NCBI GenBank assembly: GCA_000231825.2 | Contig: JH720339.1 | Location: 301,890-365,889, forward strand | Direction of reading: 5' to 3' | DNA: 64,000 bases | Source of the DNA: Tetrahymena elliotti 4EA | Lineage: Eukaryota; Ciliophora; Oligohymenophorea; Hymenostomatida; Tetrahymenidae | Shown here: piece by piece, positions 26,341-39,235 of the stretch | Position numbering within the stretch: the stretch's first letter is position 1 | How the letters are laid out: each line of letters begins with the position of its first letter | The notes under the pieces: generated by a model | The model's input: only the letters and a program-made list of their open reading frames with translations | What the model was told of the DNA's origin: nothing | Databases searched by the model: none | Program-made: the position numbers and the translations under genes

Positions 26341-29300
26341 ATGAATATGCAAAATAAATAAAACCCAATTGAAGAATAGCACACTATTATTGGTGCTATT
26401 AAAATAAAAGATGGTTTATTTATTGGAGATGAGTACGCTGCACAAGTAATATATTTTTTAATTGAGCAAAATAGGCTATTCAAAGCAAAAGAAAAATTAA
26501 ACAAACACATATAAATGTATTCTTGTGAGTTGCTAACTTATTATTTAAAAAACAGGACCTAGAGTTTGTTATTACTAACAAAGTTACTCACATTATTAAT
26601 TGCTCAGGGTAAAATATAGGCAATATTTGGGAACAAATAGGTGTTATGTACTTAACATTCCCTTGGACTTAAAGTGATTAACAAGTAATATATCAGTTTA
26701 TTTCATCAATAAATTGGCAATTTAGTGAAAATATTTTTTGAATTTCAAAATATTGGCACTAAATTGCTTCTAAAAAAAATTATTCTTTGAAAAGTTTTAG
26801 CAAACATTTAATAAAATATATTAGATATTGTTTGATGAATAAGATGAAATTTTGAATGAGATTGTTAAATTTATTGATGAGGCAGCTGAAGCAGGTGAAT
26901 CTACTCTTGTACATTCTGTTAAAGGACAGAGCCGCGCATGCTGTGTATTAGCAGCCTATTTTATGAAAAAGTAATAATAAAAATAATCCTTTTTTAATTT
27001 CTAATAAAATTTAGCTTCTCTTTTATTATAAATTGCATGTAATAAAGCAATTAAAATCATACAATTTCAATTAAAATTACAATTTTTTTGAATGATATAA
27101 TTTGATTTATTTTAAATTTGATTTGGTAGCAACTACTTCTATTTAGCTACTTTTTTTTTTGAATTTTTAAGCGTTTATTTGGGTGTTTTTTACTTTTCAA
27201 CACATTTGTTGCTTATCTTTTTAGAATTTGATTTCAAATTCAAAATATGAACCAAGCCTGATAATTTTGCAATCGAAAATCTTTGAAAATTAATAATTTT
27301 AAATAAAATTATAAAATGAATAAAATAGGTATAATTGGGCTTTATTGAAAACACTTGAATTTTTAAATTCACGTAGACCTGATTTAGAAATTAGATCAAG
27401 CTTCTTTTAGCAATTGACTAATTTATCCAAAAAACTCTAAATTACAGGGGCTGGAGCTATGATACAAGACTGGAATGAAATATCCTATTTTCCTAATGGA
27501 ATAGTTAATGTGGAAGAATTGATAATTAGAAATACATTTTTGAACTCAAGAAATGCACCAGTAGCTGATATTTTTTCTGATGAATAGGTCCAATTACAAA
27601 TCATGAGAAAGGAAAAGAAAGATAAGTTAACATGGAATGATATTCACCATAACCGTGATCTTCATGTAGCAGTTATTCCTAATCCAGATACATTCAATCC
27701 TATTTAGCATTATAGATCCTCATCTTTAAGTAAAAGATCCATAAAATCCTGTCTAAAGGTATCTATGTTATTTAATAACTTTCTCATACAAAAATTATAT
27801 CAGCATATTTCTATTCTTATATTAATTTTTTTCTTTTTTCATTAATAAATTTATTTTAAAAAGGGATCTAATAAGCATAGCAGAGTGGGGAGTGAAGGTG
27901 CTATGCTTCAATAAAATTAATAATAATAGTAACAGTAACAATAAAAGAATGGGATGACTAGATCTATGAGTGGTAAGTAAATTGGAGTATTTGGTCCATA
28001 ACTAAAGTATAACAAAAGCGTAAAAACGTTAATAGAAGATGGTCCTTAATTAGGAAACTAGCCTTCATTCTTATTAAATTAAAGTTAATAAAAGACTGAT
28101 ATTTCTAGCAGTAACAATATAAGTAATAGCAACTTTTACTCAAATAACAATATCAGTATTAACAATATAACCTAATTATAAAATGGGTAAAATCCTATTC
28201 AAGGAAGTAACAACCAATAGCTTCCTAACAAAAACTTTAATACTTTTACTTAGCAATAATCTTCGTAACCCCTGTAGTAAAATTCAAATAGTTTGAGTTA
28301 GTAATCTACCTTCCAATAGTAATAACCTCTTCTTTCTTAATAAATAAGACACCTCTAATAATAAATTCCATTAAACAATTAAAATTTATAAATGAATTCT
28401 AATGGTATCAACAATAAATCTGGAACTATTTCAGGATCAACTGGAGTACTTGCATAGTAATATCAACAATAGTAATTAAATTAACTTAATACCTAATCTT
28501 TTACTAATGCTAACGGGTCTTAACTTTAAACTTTGAACTTAGGAACAGCTTAATATAAGGCTAATAACAATACTAGTTTAGGGCCTATGTTAAATGATAA
28601 CAACTAATCACTTTAGTTTAATTTAAATAATGAAAACAAGTCTAGTTTAAATGTGCCAAATCCTATTACTAGTAGTGCATAATAAATCAAAACTTAGGGT
28701 GAAATCTTATTAAGAGCTCTTAATAGTGCTAACACATCTTCTAAAAACTCTAATACTTTTTAAAACTCCTTGACATTAAACTCTGGTAATAATAGTGGAA
28801 GCAAAAGCATAAGCTCATCAGCTATAACTTCTCCATATAATTAAAAAAGCATTGCGAATGCTTTAAGTAACACTTTAAATGAAAAAAAAATAAATCAAAC
28901 AATTAATAGTAGCTCGAATGGATCCAGTAGTGGAAATAAAAGTAGCAAAATGATGCCACCTTAAAGTGCTCAAATGTAGGAGAAAAAATAAAATTTAATT
29001 TCCAAAATTTTAGAGTAATAATAGCCCAATTAATCTAATACCTCTTCTAACGTTAATTCATCTACAAATTTAATTAGAAGTAACAGCTTAAGAGCTTTTG
29101 ATAATGAAAAAGACTCAGCCTCAAACAAGAACAATCTTTCATCAAAAAATTCTATTTAAACCTATTTAAACCCTCAGAATAATACTAGCATTAAATCTAG
29201 CAGTGGACTCCTCAATAATAACAACAATAACAGTTCTAATTTAAGTTTACTTTAAAAAAATAATACAAGTTTTGGCAGCCAACTCGGTGCTGATCAATAA

Positions 29301-30956
29301 ACCAATAAAACTTCTTCTTAAAACCTATAAATCTAAAGTGGATATAGAAGTAATAGTTTACCTAAAAAACTTGATGAAGAAAGAAGCCCTTAAAGCAATA
29401 AACTCAACTATTAGCTGCAAACAAACAACAGACCCTCTTCAGTTTCAAACAAGGAAAAGCAAGAGAGCTTACTTTAGCAATAAAAAAATCAATTTAGCTA
29501 TCTAAATAATGAGGTAATTTTAAATAATTAAAAATTAATTTTTTCTTAAAAATTTCTATAAATAAATATAAATAGATGAAGAATTCTTAAACATAGTAAG
29601 GCAACAGTATACTTGAAAAGCCTCTTCTCTAAAATAATTATGTAAGAACATAATCAGCTCATAACAGTGATACTCAAAATAACAGTAACAGTAGTCTCAA
29701 GAACACTGATAATCTCTACTTAAACTCTCAGGCTTAAACAAAATAAGGAGTTGGTAGTCTATTATAGGCTAATAAAAGTCCTGTAAATAACAATAATACT
29801 AAAGGTTACATAAAGAATGAGAGGCCAGTAAATATATTTAAAATTTTTTATAAATTAACTAATTATTCTATTTAAAATAGCCTCTCAAGCCAAGAGAACA
29901 AAATTCTTTAACTAGCACTACTAATAACACAAATAGCAGTATAAACACTTCCTTGAGCAAGTCCTTCCAACAATCTAATCTAACTAAATTTAGTCTTAAC
30001 AGCAATATTTAATCTCAATAAACTTCTACATCTGACTCTAACAGATTCTCAAATAACACATACAACCAATTTTCTAGCTCTATAAATTAATCAAATTTAT
30101 CTAGTTAAGAACTTTAATAAGCTCCTTCTTCCTCTTCACTAACATAAAATATATCAAATAAATTGAGCTGTGACCCATCTTCTAATGTAAATGACAAATA
30201 CAGCAATATCATGCCTTAATCAAATAAATCTCCAATAAATTCAAGTATATAAATTAATCATTTACACATATTTTTTATATTAATAATTAATTTCTGCTAA
30301 TAGGCCAAACAATGAAGTCTTCCTTGATCAGTAAGCCCCCTCAATCAAAACCTCAGTAATCTTTTGATAAGAGTTTAAAAGAGTAAAACTTATATGAGAG
30401 TTAACTATAATTTTAAATAAACTTTATAAATAGGAATTACAACATTTAACCTTACACAATATACCAGCCCATGACCAATAACTTTATGGAAACATAGAAA
30501 CTTAAAGAAAGCTTAACAATTGGTACTTCTAATGTTCTCAATAAATAACCTACAGGAAAATAAACACCCTAATATAGATCATTTTCTCCTGATATTTAGA
30601 GTAATTTTGAATAACAATTTAATAAAATATAAAAAAAAAATTAATTTTAATTAAAAGGTCTCTAAAATAAACTTGATAAATAAAAATAATTGGGAACTAG
30701 TAAAAATCGTATTCGTAGTAATTCACCTGGTTAAGCCTTGACATTTAACTAAAACTATACTAATACGGGAGGAAACTTATCATACAATTAAGTGTAACCT
30801 ACCTAATAAAATATGTTCGCAGATTAAAAATTAGACTATTTAAAATAATAACCAAACATAAATGCAATCAGTTCTGAATCTGATAACATCTTTACTGTTA
30901 GTAGTGGTTTGTTGAACTCCAACATGTCGTCTAATAAACCACGTTGGAAATTTTGA
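26341..30956 (+). CDS. catalytically inactive dual-specificity-phosphatase-like protein with ~860-aa Q/N/S-rich tail
   Basis: Eight exons (26341-26445, 26556-26684, 26795-26970, 27329-27758, 27864-29513, 29576-29827, 29881-30244, 30304-30956) join in frame to 1,252 aa. Residues ~10-175 form a DUSP domain: IGAIKIKDGLFIGDEYAAQ, VTHIINCSG, then the signature loop VHSVKGQSRACCVLAAYFMK and KTLEFLNSRRPDLEI. The catalytic Cys of HCxxGxxR is Ser119 (TCT at 26915-26917) while Arg125 is kept, so phosphate-ester hydrolysis should be lost but phosphopeptide binding may remain, as in STYX-type pseudophosphatases. Residues ~175-280 are a further conserved-looking segment. Residues ~390 to the end are low complexity, dominated by Gln, Asn and Ser, much of it from TAA/TAG codons. 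The start is the first ATG after an in-frame TGA. Confidence 0.9.
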
Positions 30957-31788
30957 ATGAGCATTCTATGTGCTTGAATTTTTTTTACTTATTCTAAAAA
31001 TCTAAGATATATAATAATAGCAAAAGAAAAAGAAAAAGAAAGGTTCAATATTTCTAATATTAAAATGATTAATAAAATATAAGGCTATTTAATTCCTTAA
31101 AAATAGCATTTGTTTAAACAATTTAATCTGATATAACCTTAAAATTTTCCATTATAGCTATCAACTATTCCAAAAAAAGCATTCATTTAAATTAATAATA
31201 ATAAAAAATAGATAATACTTATAATTAACCTATAAAGTAAATGATAACTATAATTAAAATATATTGAGAATAAATCAAAACTACTTAAATATACTTATTT
31301 ATCTCTCACTAATAATTATAATTTAAATAAATTATATTTAATCTCCATAAATATTCATTCATTTTTGTTTATATCTTCATCAAATGTATTATATCATATG
31401 AATTTCATGCCTGATTTCATCTAAAATATTTATGAAAATTTTTTACTTTTTTGCTAAAATAATTTACAATTTTTTTTGCAACTTTAGAAATATTCTAACC
31501 AAATATATTTTTTGATTTATCTTTTTGCGAACTAAAATTATCTTAATTCTACTAAATATTTTTAATTCTTTTTAAATGGCTGATGTTAGGCGCCTCTAAA
31601 AAAATACCGCGCCAAATTAAAATGCGTTCCATTTAAATTTATGACAATTAAATCTTTAATTAGCAATTTAGACTATGAATAATAAGTTTTTTTTTTTTCA
31701 CAAGTAAAAAGATATTGATAAAAAAAATTTAATTAATATTTTATAAAGTAGAAACTAGCAAATAGCATTCAAGATTAAAAATACATAA
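30957..31788. other. intergenic, AT-rich
   Basis: No coding frame seen. A short GC-containing stretch at about 31.59-31.63 kb (GGCGCCTC, CCGCGCC) stands out from the surrounding AT-rich sequence but matches nothing I recognise. Confidence 0.5.
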
Positions 31789-33579
31789 ATGGAGGAATTT
31801 GAAAAATTATTAGAAGATATAGATTCTGCCAATCTAAGCCAAAATGCAGTTAGCTAATTGAAGTAATTAATTATTAGCAACGGAATACTTGATGATGAAG
31901 AGTAGATGGAAAAGTGGCTTTTTTAGTTAGAAGCAATTATTTATAATAGTAAATCAAAATTTCTTGATGCTTAACTTATGGATTTTAAGAAGAATGTGCT
32001 AAGCCAAGACACTAAAAAAGCATAAAATGATAACTTTAAAAAGACAAAAGAATCAGAAATTTAAAAAAACATAGACATTATAAAAGGTGATGCTGATTTA
32101 TTTTCTAGGGGGTCTTCTGCCAAGAAATAAACACCAGCTAAATAAAATAATTAAGTAATAATTGATTGTGAAGAGTTGTTGTGTTAGCAACTTGGAAAGG
32201 AAACAATTTTAGATCCTAAACGTTTCTCTTATAATAGCAATTTACCATAGGTTGATTAGGAAAAGAACTAGCATAAGAATTCCAGCAATATGACTATTGT
32301 AGATTTATTCAATCAATATGATCCTAATAGAATACCAAATTACTTAACAAATAATATTGATAAAATTCGCAAACACCTAGAACAAAGAATTCTAAATTTC
32401 AAAGAGCAAAATTATAGTTAATATTTAAATGGCGATGAGTAGTTTATCAACAATACAAGTTCTTACTCTAAAACTGATGAAGTTAAAATGGTAGGTAGAT
32501 TAATATCTACTGAAAACGGTTATTTGAATACAACAAATTTGAGAATTGAACTTAATAAAAATCAATATTTTGATCTTGTTTTTGAAAATGATTTTGATTT
32601 TGGTAGCAATGTACTTTTCCCTAACCAAATAGTCATGGTAAAAGGATTAATTAATGAAAGAGATCAATTAGTAGTAAGTGAATTAGTTACTGAACATATA
32701 AAGGAAAAACCTGAAGAAGAACTCCCTAAAAATGAATAATTAAAAGCAGATGAAGGCTAGCTTATTATGGTAGCTGCAGGTCCCTTCTCTACTATTATGT
32801 CTACATAATATGCAGCTTTTGATAATATTCTTAATTTTGCCAAGCAAAAAAAAGTCAGTACTCTTATACTTCTAGGACCATTTTTAGATGCCAAGAATGA
32901 AATTTTAAAAGAAGGTGATATATCTATAAACAGTAAAGAATACACATTTGAGTAATTGCAAAACTCCTTATTTGAAAAAGCTGTCAAAGTTTTAGAAGGA
33001 AAAACTAATATTATTATCGTTCCTTCTACTCGTGATATTCTTTCTAGTGATTCTGTTCCTCAAATGAATATTGAAATTAAAGTATCTGAGCACAAGAACT
33101 CCATTCATTCTTTTTCTAACCCAGCATATTTAGATCTTGATAAAAAATTAAGAATTTATGTAGCTAATTCAGATGTAGGTATGAACACTCTTCAAAATAG
33201 TTTATTAGATAAAAAGATTCCTTTCATGCAATAATCACGCCTTATTTTTAAAGCTCTTATCAATTAATTCAACTTATATTCACTTTATCCAGTGAGAAAT
33301 CCATAAGATTCAAACTAAATCTTAGAAATAGTAAAACTTCCAAATATAAATGATTTCGACATCCCATTTGATTATTAGCTTGAGTTATTCCCTCACATAA
33401 TTATTGCTCCATCTGCTCTTCCTAAATTTGCAACTAAAATCTACAATACAATTGTCATAAACCCTAATTATGTCATCCGTGATGGTTCATAAGCAGGAAA
33501 CTTTGCCTTAATTACTTTATTCAATGAATCAGATCTTCCAATTCATAATAGAACTCGTGTAGATTTATACTCTTTGTGA
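31789..33579 (+). CDS. POLA2: DNA polymerase alpha subunit B (primase-polymerase B subunit)
   Basis: Intronless frame of 596 aa. It encodes the non-catalytic B subunit that tethers primase and the polymerase alpha catalytic subunit at replication origins in the nucleus. Residues 1-200 are divergent and polar, as usual for the N-terminal helical and linker part. An OB-fold region follows (MVGRLISTENGYLNTTNLRI), then the inactivated calcineurin-like phosphoesterase domain from ~315: LIMVAAGPFST, LILLGPFLDAKN, IIIVPSTRDI, a degenerate SNPAYLDLD in place of the usual SHP segment, and the C-terminal FALITLFNESDLPIHNRTRV. Length matches family members (~600 aa). The start is the first ATG after AT-rich leader; TGA is at 33577-33579. 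Confidence 0.93.
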
Positions 33580-34025
33580 TAAAAATAATATACGATATTA
33601 AATAACAAATATTTTTATTTATCTCTGTGCAATTTTAATATCTAAAAATAATTTAAAATATTAATAAAAAATGTTTTTATTTATCTCTGTGCAATTTTAA
33701 TACAAAATATTATTTCTTTTTCAAAAATATATTTTCATTAACAAATTTTATATTTATTTAAATGGAAAATAGAAATACATTATATAAATTGATTGTTAGT
33801 TTTTTGTCTATCAAAGAGTAATGTTTTCTGATAGAAGAATACATATCTTATAAATAATGAGAAAATTTAGCTTTTTATATTATATTAATTTTGTTTAATT
33901 TACAAATACTTTTAGGTAGAGAAATCTGAGCAAATATTTTCTAACTTTTTACAACAATCCTTTATAGAAAAATTGTTTGTTTCTTTAAATGATATTAAAT
34001 ATTTATTATTATTAATTATTTCTTT
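33580..34025. other. convergent intergenic spacer with a 29-bp direct repeat
   Basis: Lies between the 3' ends of POLA2 and the minus-strand GTPase. Apart from the direct repeat listed separately it is featureless AT-rich sequence. Confidence 0.55.
33612..33702. repeat. 29-bp direct repeat, two copies
   Basis: The sequence TTTTTATTTATCTCTGTGCA plus AATTTTAATA is present identically at 33612-33640 and 33674-33702, 62 bp apart, just downstream of the POLA2 stop. It includes the less AT-rich core CTCTGTGCA, so chance identity is unlikely. Probably a local tandem duplication of the 3' flank. Confidence 0.75.
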
Positions 34026-34772
34026 TCAAAATATGCTACATTTACATCTATCTGGACAATCTTTGCTACTTTTTGTAGATTCGTTATTTTATGATGAAGG
34101 TTTTTTATTTTAGGATACACCAGTTTCAGTCATGAAATGTGTAGCATAAGGACTATTTGCAATAACTGATTTAGTTAATATGTTTGAGTGGCTCATAGAA
34201 GAATTACTTTCATTTAAGATATTTTCTATGAGTTTTTTTAACATTTGTGATTCAGCATTCTCATTATTTTTGGAAGGCAACTTCAAACATTCACACTTAT
34301 TTTATTCATAAAATTATCTAATTTCATCTGATTTAACAAATTTTTCATTTCTAGGCAAATCATTCTTATTGCCTATAACAATTATCTTTTTATTTATTTT
34401 CTTGCCATAGGTTTTTACAATTTTTTAATATAAGTCTTACATTCTGAGGAAAGATTATTAGTCACTTAATGAATAAACTAAGAAAAATCCTACACTTTTA
34501 TGTATTATTTAATCACAATCGAGGTTTCCAGGAAAATCTACAAGATTAAACATGATTTCCTGTTCATTTTTTTATATTATTATTTTATGTTCATTGGTAA
34601 TACCTTATTCTAATAGCTAATTTTTAGCTTCTACTATTTTATGAAAGATACTAGTTTTACCAACATATGATGATCCTAAAATAGCTATTTAGATATTATC
34701 ATGAGGCTGTTCCATAGATTAATTATGAAAATGAGAATCATCAAAAGTATTATCTCTATATGAGTCTACCAT
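34026..34772 (-). CDS. divergent Ras-superfamily small GTPase
   Basis: Intronless minus-strand frame of 248 aa. The G-domain starts near residue 30 with the P-loop GSSYVGKTS, continues with a DxxG-type switch II DFPG, and has the guanine-specificity motif NKND in IIVIGNKNDLP. Switch II lacks the usual catalytic Gln (DFPGNLD instead of DTAGQE) and the SAK motif is not evident. A ~75-residue Ser/Asn-rich tail ends in a Cys cluster, CPDRCKCSIF, whose last four residues fit a CaaX prenylation box with extra Cys that could be palmitoylated. Likely membrane-attached signalling or trafficking GTPase with altered hydrolysis. It does not match one Rab or Rho subfamily clearly. Confidence 0.8.
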
Positions 34773-35129
34773 TTCTCAATTTGTCAATATCTACAAAACT
34801 GTGTTTATTTCTCCTAACTTTATGGATTCACTAATTTTTAGAATAAATATTTTTAATTAATTTGCTTTTAATCCTATTCCATGATAAGTGTAAATATAAA
34901 TATCTGATTAACAACAATAATAAATATTAATTAAAAAAAAATCAAAAAAAAAAGAAAATAATTAGAAAAGTATTGTATTGACTGAACAATAACCTTACAA
35001 TTTCTAATAAAATAATCACTAAAACTCAGAATGGACACCCAACATATTTTATAAAATAATTGTGAAAGAATTTCATTAAAAATAGTAGACAAAGGGAATC
35101 TACAATAATTATTGAATAAATTATAAAAA
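34773..35129. other. intergenic
   Basis: AT-rich stretch upstream of the minus-strand GTPase and in front of the LRR array; no gene seen. Confidence 0.5.
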
Positions 35130-36235
35130 ATATCTAATTATCTAATAGATCAATTAAGTAAGATAATAGTATTGGGTAAATACATTCAAAGTATTTAGCA
35201 GAAGGAATTTCAAATTGTGTTACTCTCACTTCTTTGAATCTAAGTTTAGGAAGCAATAACATAGTCAAGAATGGGGCAAAGTATCTAGGAACAGCACTTT
35301 CTAAGTGTTTTTCTCTTACTACTTTAAATCTATATCTATAAGAAAATCTTATTGGTGAGAATGGTGCAAAGTATTTAGGATAAGGACTTTCAAAGCTAGT
35401 TAGTCTCACTTATTTAAACCTAAATATAAGGACTAACAGTGTTGGGAACAATGGTACAAATGATATGGAAAAGGTCTTTCAAAGTGTGTTAATCTCTATT
35501 CTTTAAGCTTAAATTTAGATGATAATAGTATTTGTGACATAGGTGTACTTGATCTAGTCTAAGGAATTTCAAACCGTGTTACTCTCACTTCTTTAAATCT
35601 TTATCTATGTATGGTAAAATGAAATTTGTGAAGAAGGTACAAGATATTTAGGAAAAGACTTTCAAAATGTGAAAATCTTAATTGTTTATAATCTATATCT
35701 ATGGAATAATATTTTAAATGGTAATGGCTCAAAGTATTTAGGAGAAGGACTTTCAAAGTGTTAAACTCTCACTTCTTTAAATTTATATCTATAAAAAAAT
35801 ACTTTTAGTGATAATGGTTCAAATTATTTAGCAGAAGGACTTTCAAAATGTCTTGCCCTCACTTTTAAATTTAAGTTTAGAGGAAAATAATATTGGCAGC
35901 TATGGTGTAAAGTATTTAGCAGAAGGACTTTCAATGTGTTCTAGTCTTACTTATTTAAATTTAAATTTAGAGGAAACTAATATTGGTTGGTGACTATGGT
36001 GTAAAGTATTTAGCAGAAGGATTTTCAAAGTCTTATAGTCTCACTTCTTTAAATTTAAAAATGTATTATAATAAAATTTATGAGAATGATCAAAGGTACT
36101 TAAGAGAAGGATTTTCAAAGTGTAGTAGTATCACTTCTTTAAGAATATAATTACTAGATTTAACTAAGGGGATTGGTTACAAGTATTTAGGAAAAGGACT
36201 TTCAAAATGTATTAATCTCTTCGTTAAATTTAGAA
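35130..36235 (+). pseudogene. decayed array of 90-bp leucine-rich repeats
   Basis: About twelve tandem units encode variants of NGAKYLGEGLSKC-TSLNL, the RNI-like LRR common in ciliates. Unit spacing is exactly 90 bp where aligned (GTATTTAG-type anchor at 35191, 35281, 35371), i.e. 30 residues. The first three units read in one frame (HSKYLAEGISNCVTLTSLNL; NGAKYLGTALSKCFSLTTLN), then the frame changes near 35.46 kb, a TGA follows the fifth unit near 35.62 kb, a one-base deletion relative to the consensus breaks GGAAAAGACTTTC near 35.65 kb, and later units are again in other frames. No start codon or intron pattern rescues the array, so it is taken as a pseudogene or gene fragment. Confidence 0.7.
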
Positions 36236-37261
36236 CTATAGTTTGGCAGTAGCTGGGATTTTGATAAATTTAAATACCCAGTAATCAAAGCAAAAAGATT
36301 GGTAGTATTAAAAGTAAAAAGGTAATAGCTGTTTGGATGATAATAGCTAACATATTTTATTTTAATATTTGAATAGAGTGATATTATTTTCCAAGCCAAT
36401 AAATTAAAAATAATTATTATATTTTTTACTGTTTTTAGGTTTTTGTGAATTAGAAAAATAATATCAACAATAAGAAAAAGATAAATAAAATGTAATTTTT
36501 CATTCTCTTCTAAAATAATAATCTTTTATAAACCAAAATATCATTTCATTAACTTAATTATATATGAAAATACATGGAGATAAATCCTTGGATTCTATCA
36601 GTTTCTTCTGACTTTACAAGTAATTTAGTTAATGAATAATAAGTATTTTTTTATTTATTTTTGATAATCAGATTGCAAGTGATAAAATTAGAATTTTAAT
36701 TTAATTTTAAGGTTTTTTTTAATTAAAAAATTATTAAATATTGTTCCAATAAGCTAAATAAATTATTACTTAACTGCTGGAATTTAATTAGTTGATAGAT
36801 AAATAAATACATTAATTTTAATTACATTTTAATATTTTCTATTTACACTAGAATAAAAATAGAACAAAATTTTTAAAGAAACAAAAATCTTCCAAAAGTT
36901 AAAAATTAGGAGGGTAAACTAAAAAAAATTATCATAATCCAAAAAAATAATCTTAACCTGTCAAATTTCAAAAATATTTTGAAAGGGCAAAAAAAGATTT
37001 TTAAAGAATCCAACTCTATTTTTCAATAAACAAATTTTATTACTATCAATTTATGTACAAATAAAATGGTGAAATTAAAAATTAATTTATAAAATTGTCT
37101 ATTTAATTTATTACAAAAATTTAGATTAAATTACTCATTCAACCAAAAAATAAACTATATGTAATTAATAAGCTTTAAAATATAACAAAATAACTCTAAA
37201 AATAATATTAAATAATTAGAATAAAAATATAAACTAGTAAACAAGTAAGAAAGGGAGTAAA
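36236..37261. other. intergenic, AT-rich
   Basis: No gene seen between the LRR array and the 3' end of the minus-strand WD40 gene. Confidence 0.5.
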
Positions 37262-39235
37262 TCAATCCCAAACATGCACATTCTTATCAAAACCAACACT
37301 CCAAATACTTTAGTCAGGAAGTATACAGAAATTATTTACAGCTCCTTAATGGCCTTCGAGAATATGTACACAACTTTTAATATTCACATCCCAGAACCTA
37401 AGAGTTCCATCAGTAGAGCTACTCAAAATAACTCTCTCAGAGTATAAATTAAGTTTTGTTATAAAAGAGGTATGTCCTTCGAGCTTAGCAATATTTTACC
37501 CAGAATGTATATTCCAAATTAATATAGATTTATCAAGAGAACCAGATATTAAAGTTGAGTCGTCAGGTAACATAACTATGGTTTAAACATAATCTTTATG
37601 TCCCACTAGATTTCTTACTTAGACGGCTTAATTATTCTTTTTATTTAGTTTCCAAACCTTTATGGTCTTATCACTTGAACCAGATATTAAGCATCTCGAG
37701 TCAGTGAATTCAGTATACTTTTTAGGAAGAATAATCTTAAATGGTTGACAAAGGCAAAGAATATCACCAGTATGACCAGAAATTGTTTTTAAAGTGTCTC
37801 CAGACTATAAGTCCCATATTTTTATAGTATAATCTGCACTTCCAGAGGCAAGAATTTAACCACTTAGGTATAAAAGCGATATTACTCCACTTAAGTGTCC
37901 CTTTAAAGTTTTGACTAAGCACTAAGAGCTGTAATCTTAGTTTATATTTACATTTGGTGTGTTAGTGGGACTTGATAAAGATTAGTTCATATTGATTAAA
38001 CTTTGTGAAGTATTCCATATTTTTATTAATTTATCATAGCTTGCACTTACTAAAAATCCATTGGGTAAAGAAATTAAGTCACGGACTCCTTATGTATGAC
38101 CTCTTAAGCAAAGAAGACACTCCATAGTTTCTAAATTCCATAAGCGAATTGTATTGTCCTCACCACCAGTAGCTACTTTGTTGGGTCCATATGAGCATAT
38201 TGAATTAATTTGTCTTGTGTGACCACTAACAAAATCTGCACTGCAAACTATTTTTCTAATATCTGATATTTTTACTGTTTATAATGCATTTTCTTGCATT
38301 TGAACAATAGTCTAGTTCATTAAAACAGATTAATTTAAAACAGATTCATTTAACATAAATTATTGAGTTTAATTCTTTCCACTTAAATATGATTAGTTCA
38401 TAGGTGAACCTTCTCCAAGCTCATTTACTGGAGCATTAAATGTCAAAACTAAATTTGTAAGAGTACTTCCAACCTTTTCTTCTAATTGCTTTATTTATGT
38501 CTCTATGCTAGAAAGTTAATCATCAGAAATTTGAATAACTTATCTCTCGAGCTACTAAACAGTAGCAAACTACTTCTTAACTTCATTTTGCATCTCCATT
38601 CTATTTCTTTCATCCTATAAATAAAATTTATTATTAACTATAAATTATGCTTTACGTTTTAAGAATATTGTTACTTCCATTAATGCAATTACAAGTTCCT
38701 TTAAACCTATAGAAGAAGTTAAATCAAATTAAGATAAAAGTTCTTCAAATGATTTATAATTGCCTAGAAGAGAAGCTGTAAAACTCTAATTAATAGTTTG
38801 AATTAGGTGGTTAGATTAAGACATAAAGTAGTTTTCCTTTGAAGTAAATTCATTTTCAACAACCTTTCTTAAATTTTTAAAAGCGTTATTTACTCTTTCT
38901 TACAATAGATTAACGTATTCGCTAAATTTTTAAAGCTCTGCTTGGATATTTGATTAGAATTCTACTTCTCTTCTCTTTTTTTGTTGCATATACTTGCTAA
39001 TTTCAGGGTATGAAAATATCCCCTTAGTATCTAAAACTTATTTTTAAGAGATGAGAAATTCTTCAATATCAATCAGATCAGATTATTTGCATGGCAACTA
39101 CCCCTTCAAAAGGCAATTTGAGCAAAATAATCTCTCTGTAGTCTCATTTGAAAGACAAAAAAACTCTAACTTTTTCTAAGGATGCTTATAGCAATATGCT
39201 TCTATGTTAAAATTAAATGGCTTAATATCAATCAT
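37262..39235 (-). CDS. zinc-finger / coiled-coil / seven-WD40 protein
   Basis: Single minus-strand frame of 657 aa. Near the N-terminus Cys and His residues at CYKHPQKKLEFFC followed by CSNCLLKG resemble a B-box-type zinc finger. Residues ~75-330 are helical, rich in Glu, Lys and Gln, and likely coiled coil (QQLERQVIQISDDQLSSIET). Residues ~335-657 hold seven WD40 repeats, each with a GH start and a W-D/N end, e.g. SGHTRQINSICSYG, RGHTQGVRDLISL, SGSADYTIKIWD and SSSTDGTLRFWD, making a complete seven-blade propeller. The B-box plus coiled-coil plus propeller order is TRIM-like without a visible RING. It is probably a scaffold or adaptor; the partner is unknown. Confidence 0.88.

Noticed and set aside
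38630..38670. Possible 24-42 nt intron in the WD40 gene (GTTAATAATAAATTTTATTTATAG on the minus strand)
   Set aside because: The longer version breaks the frame, the 24-nt version is shorter than other introns here, and reading through stays open.
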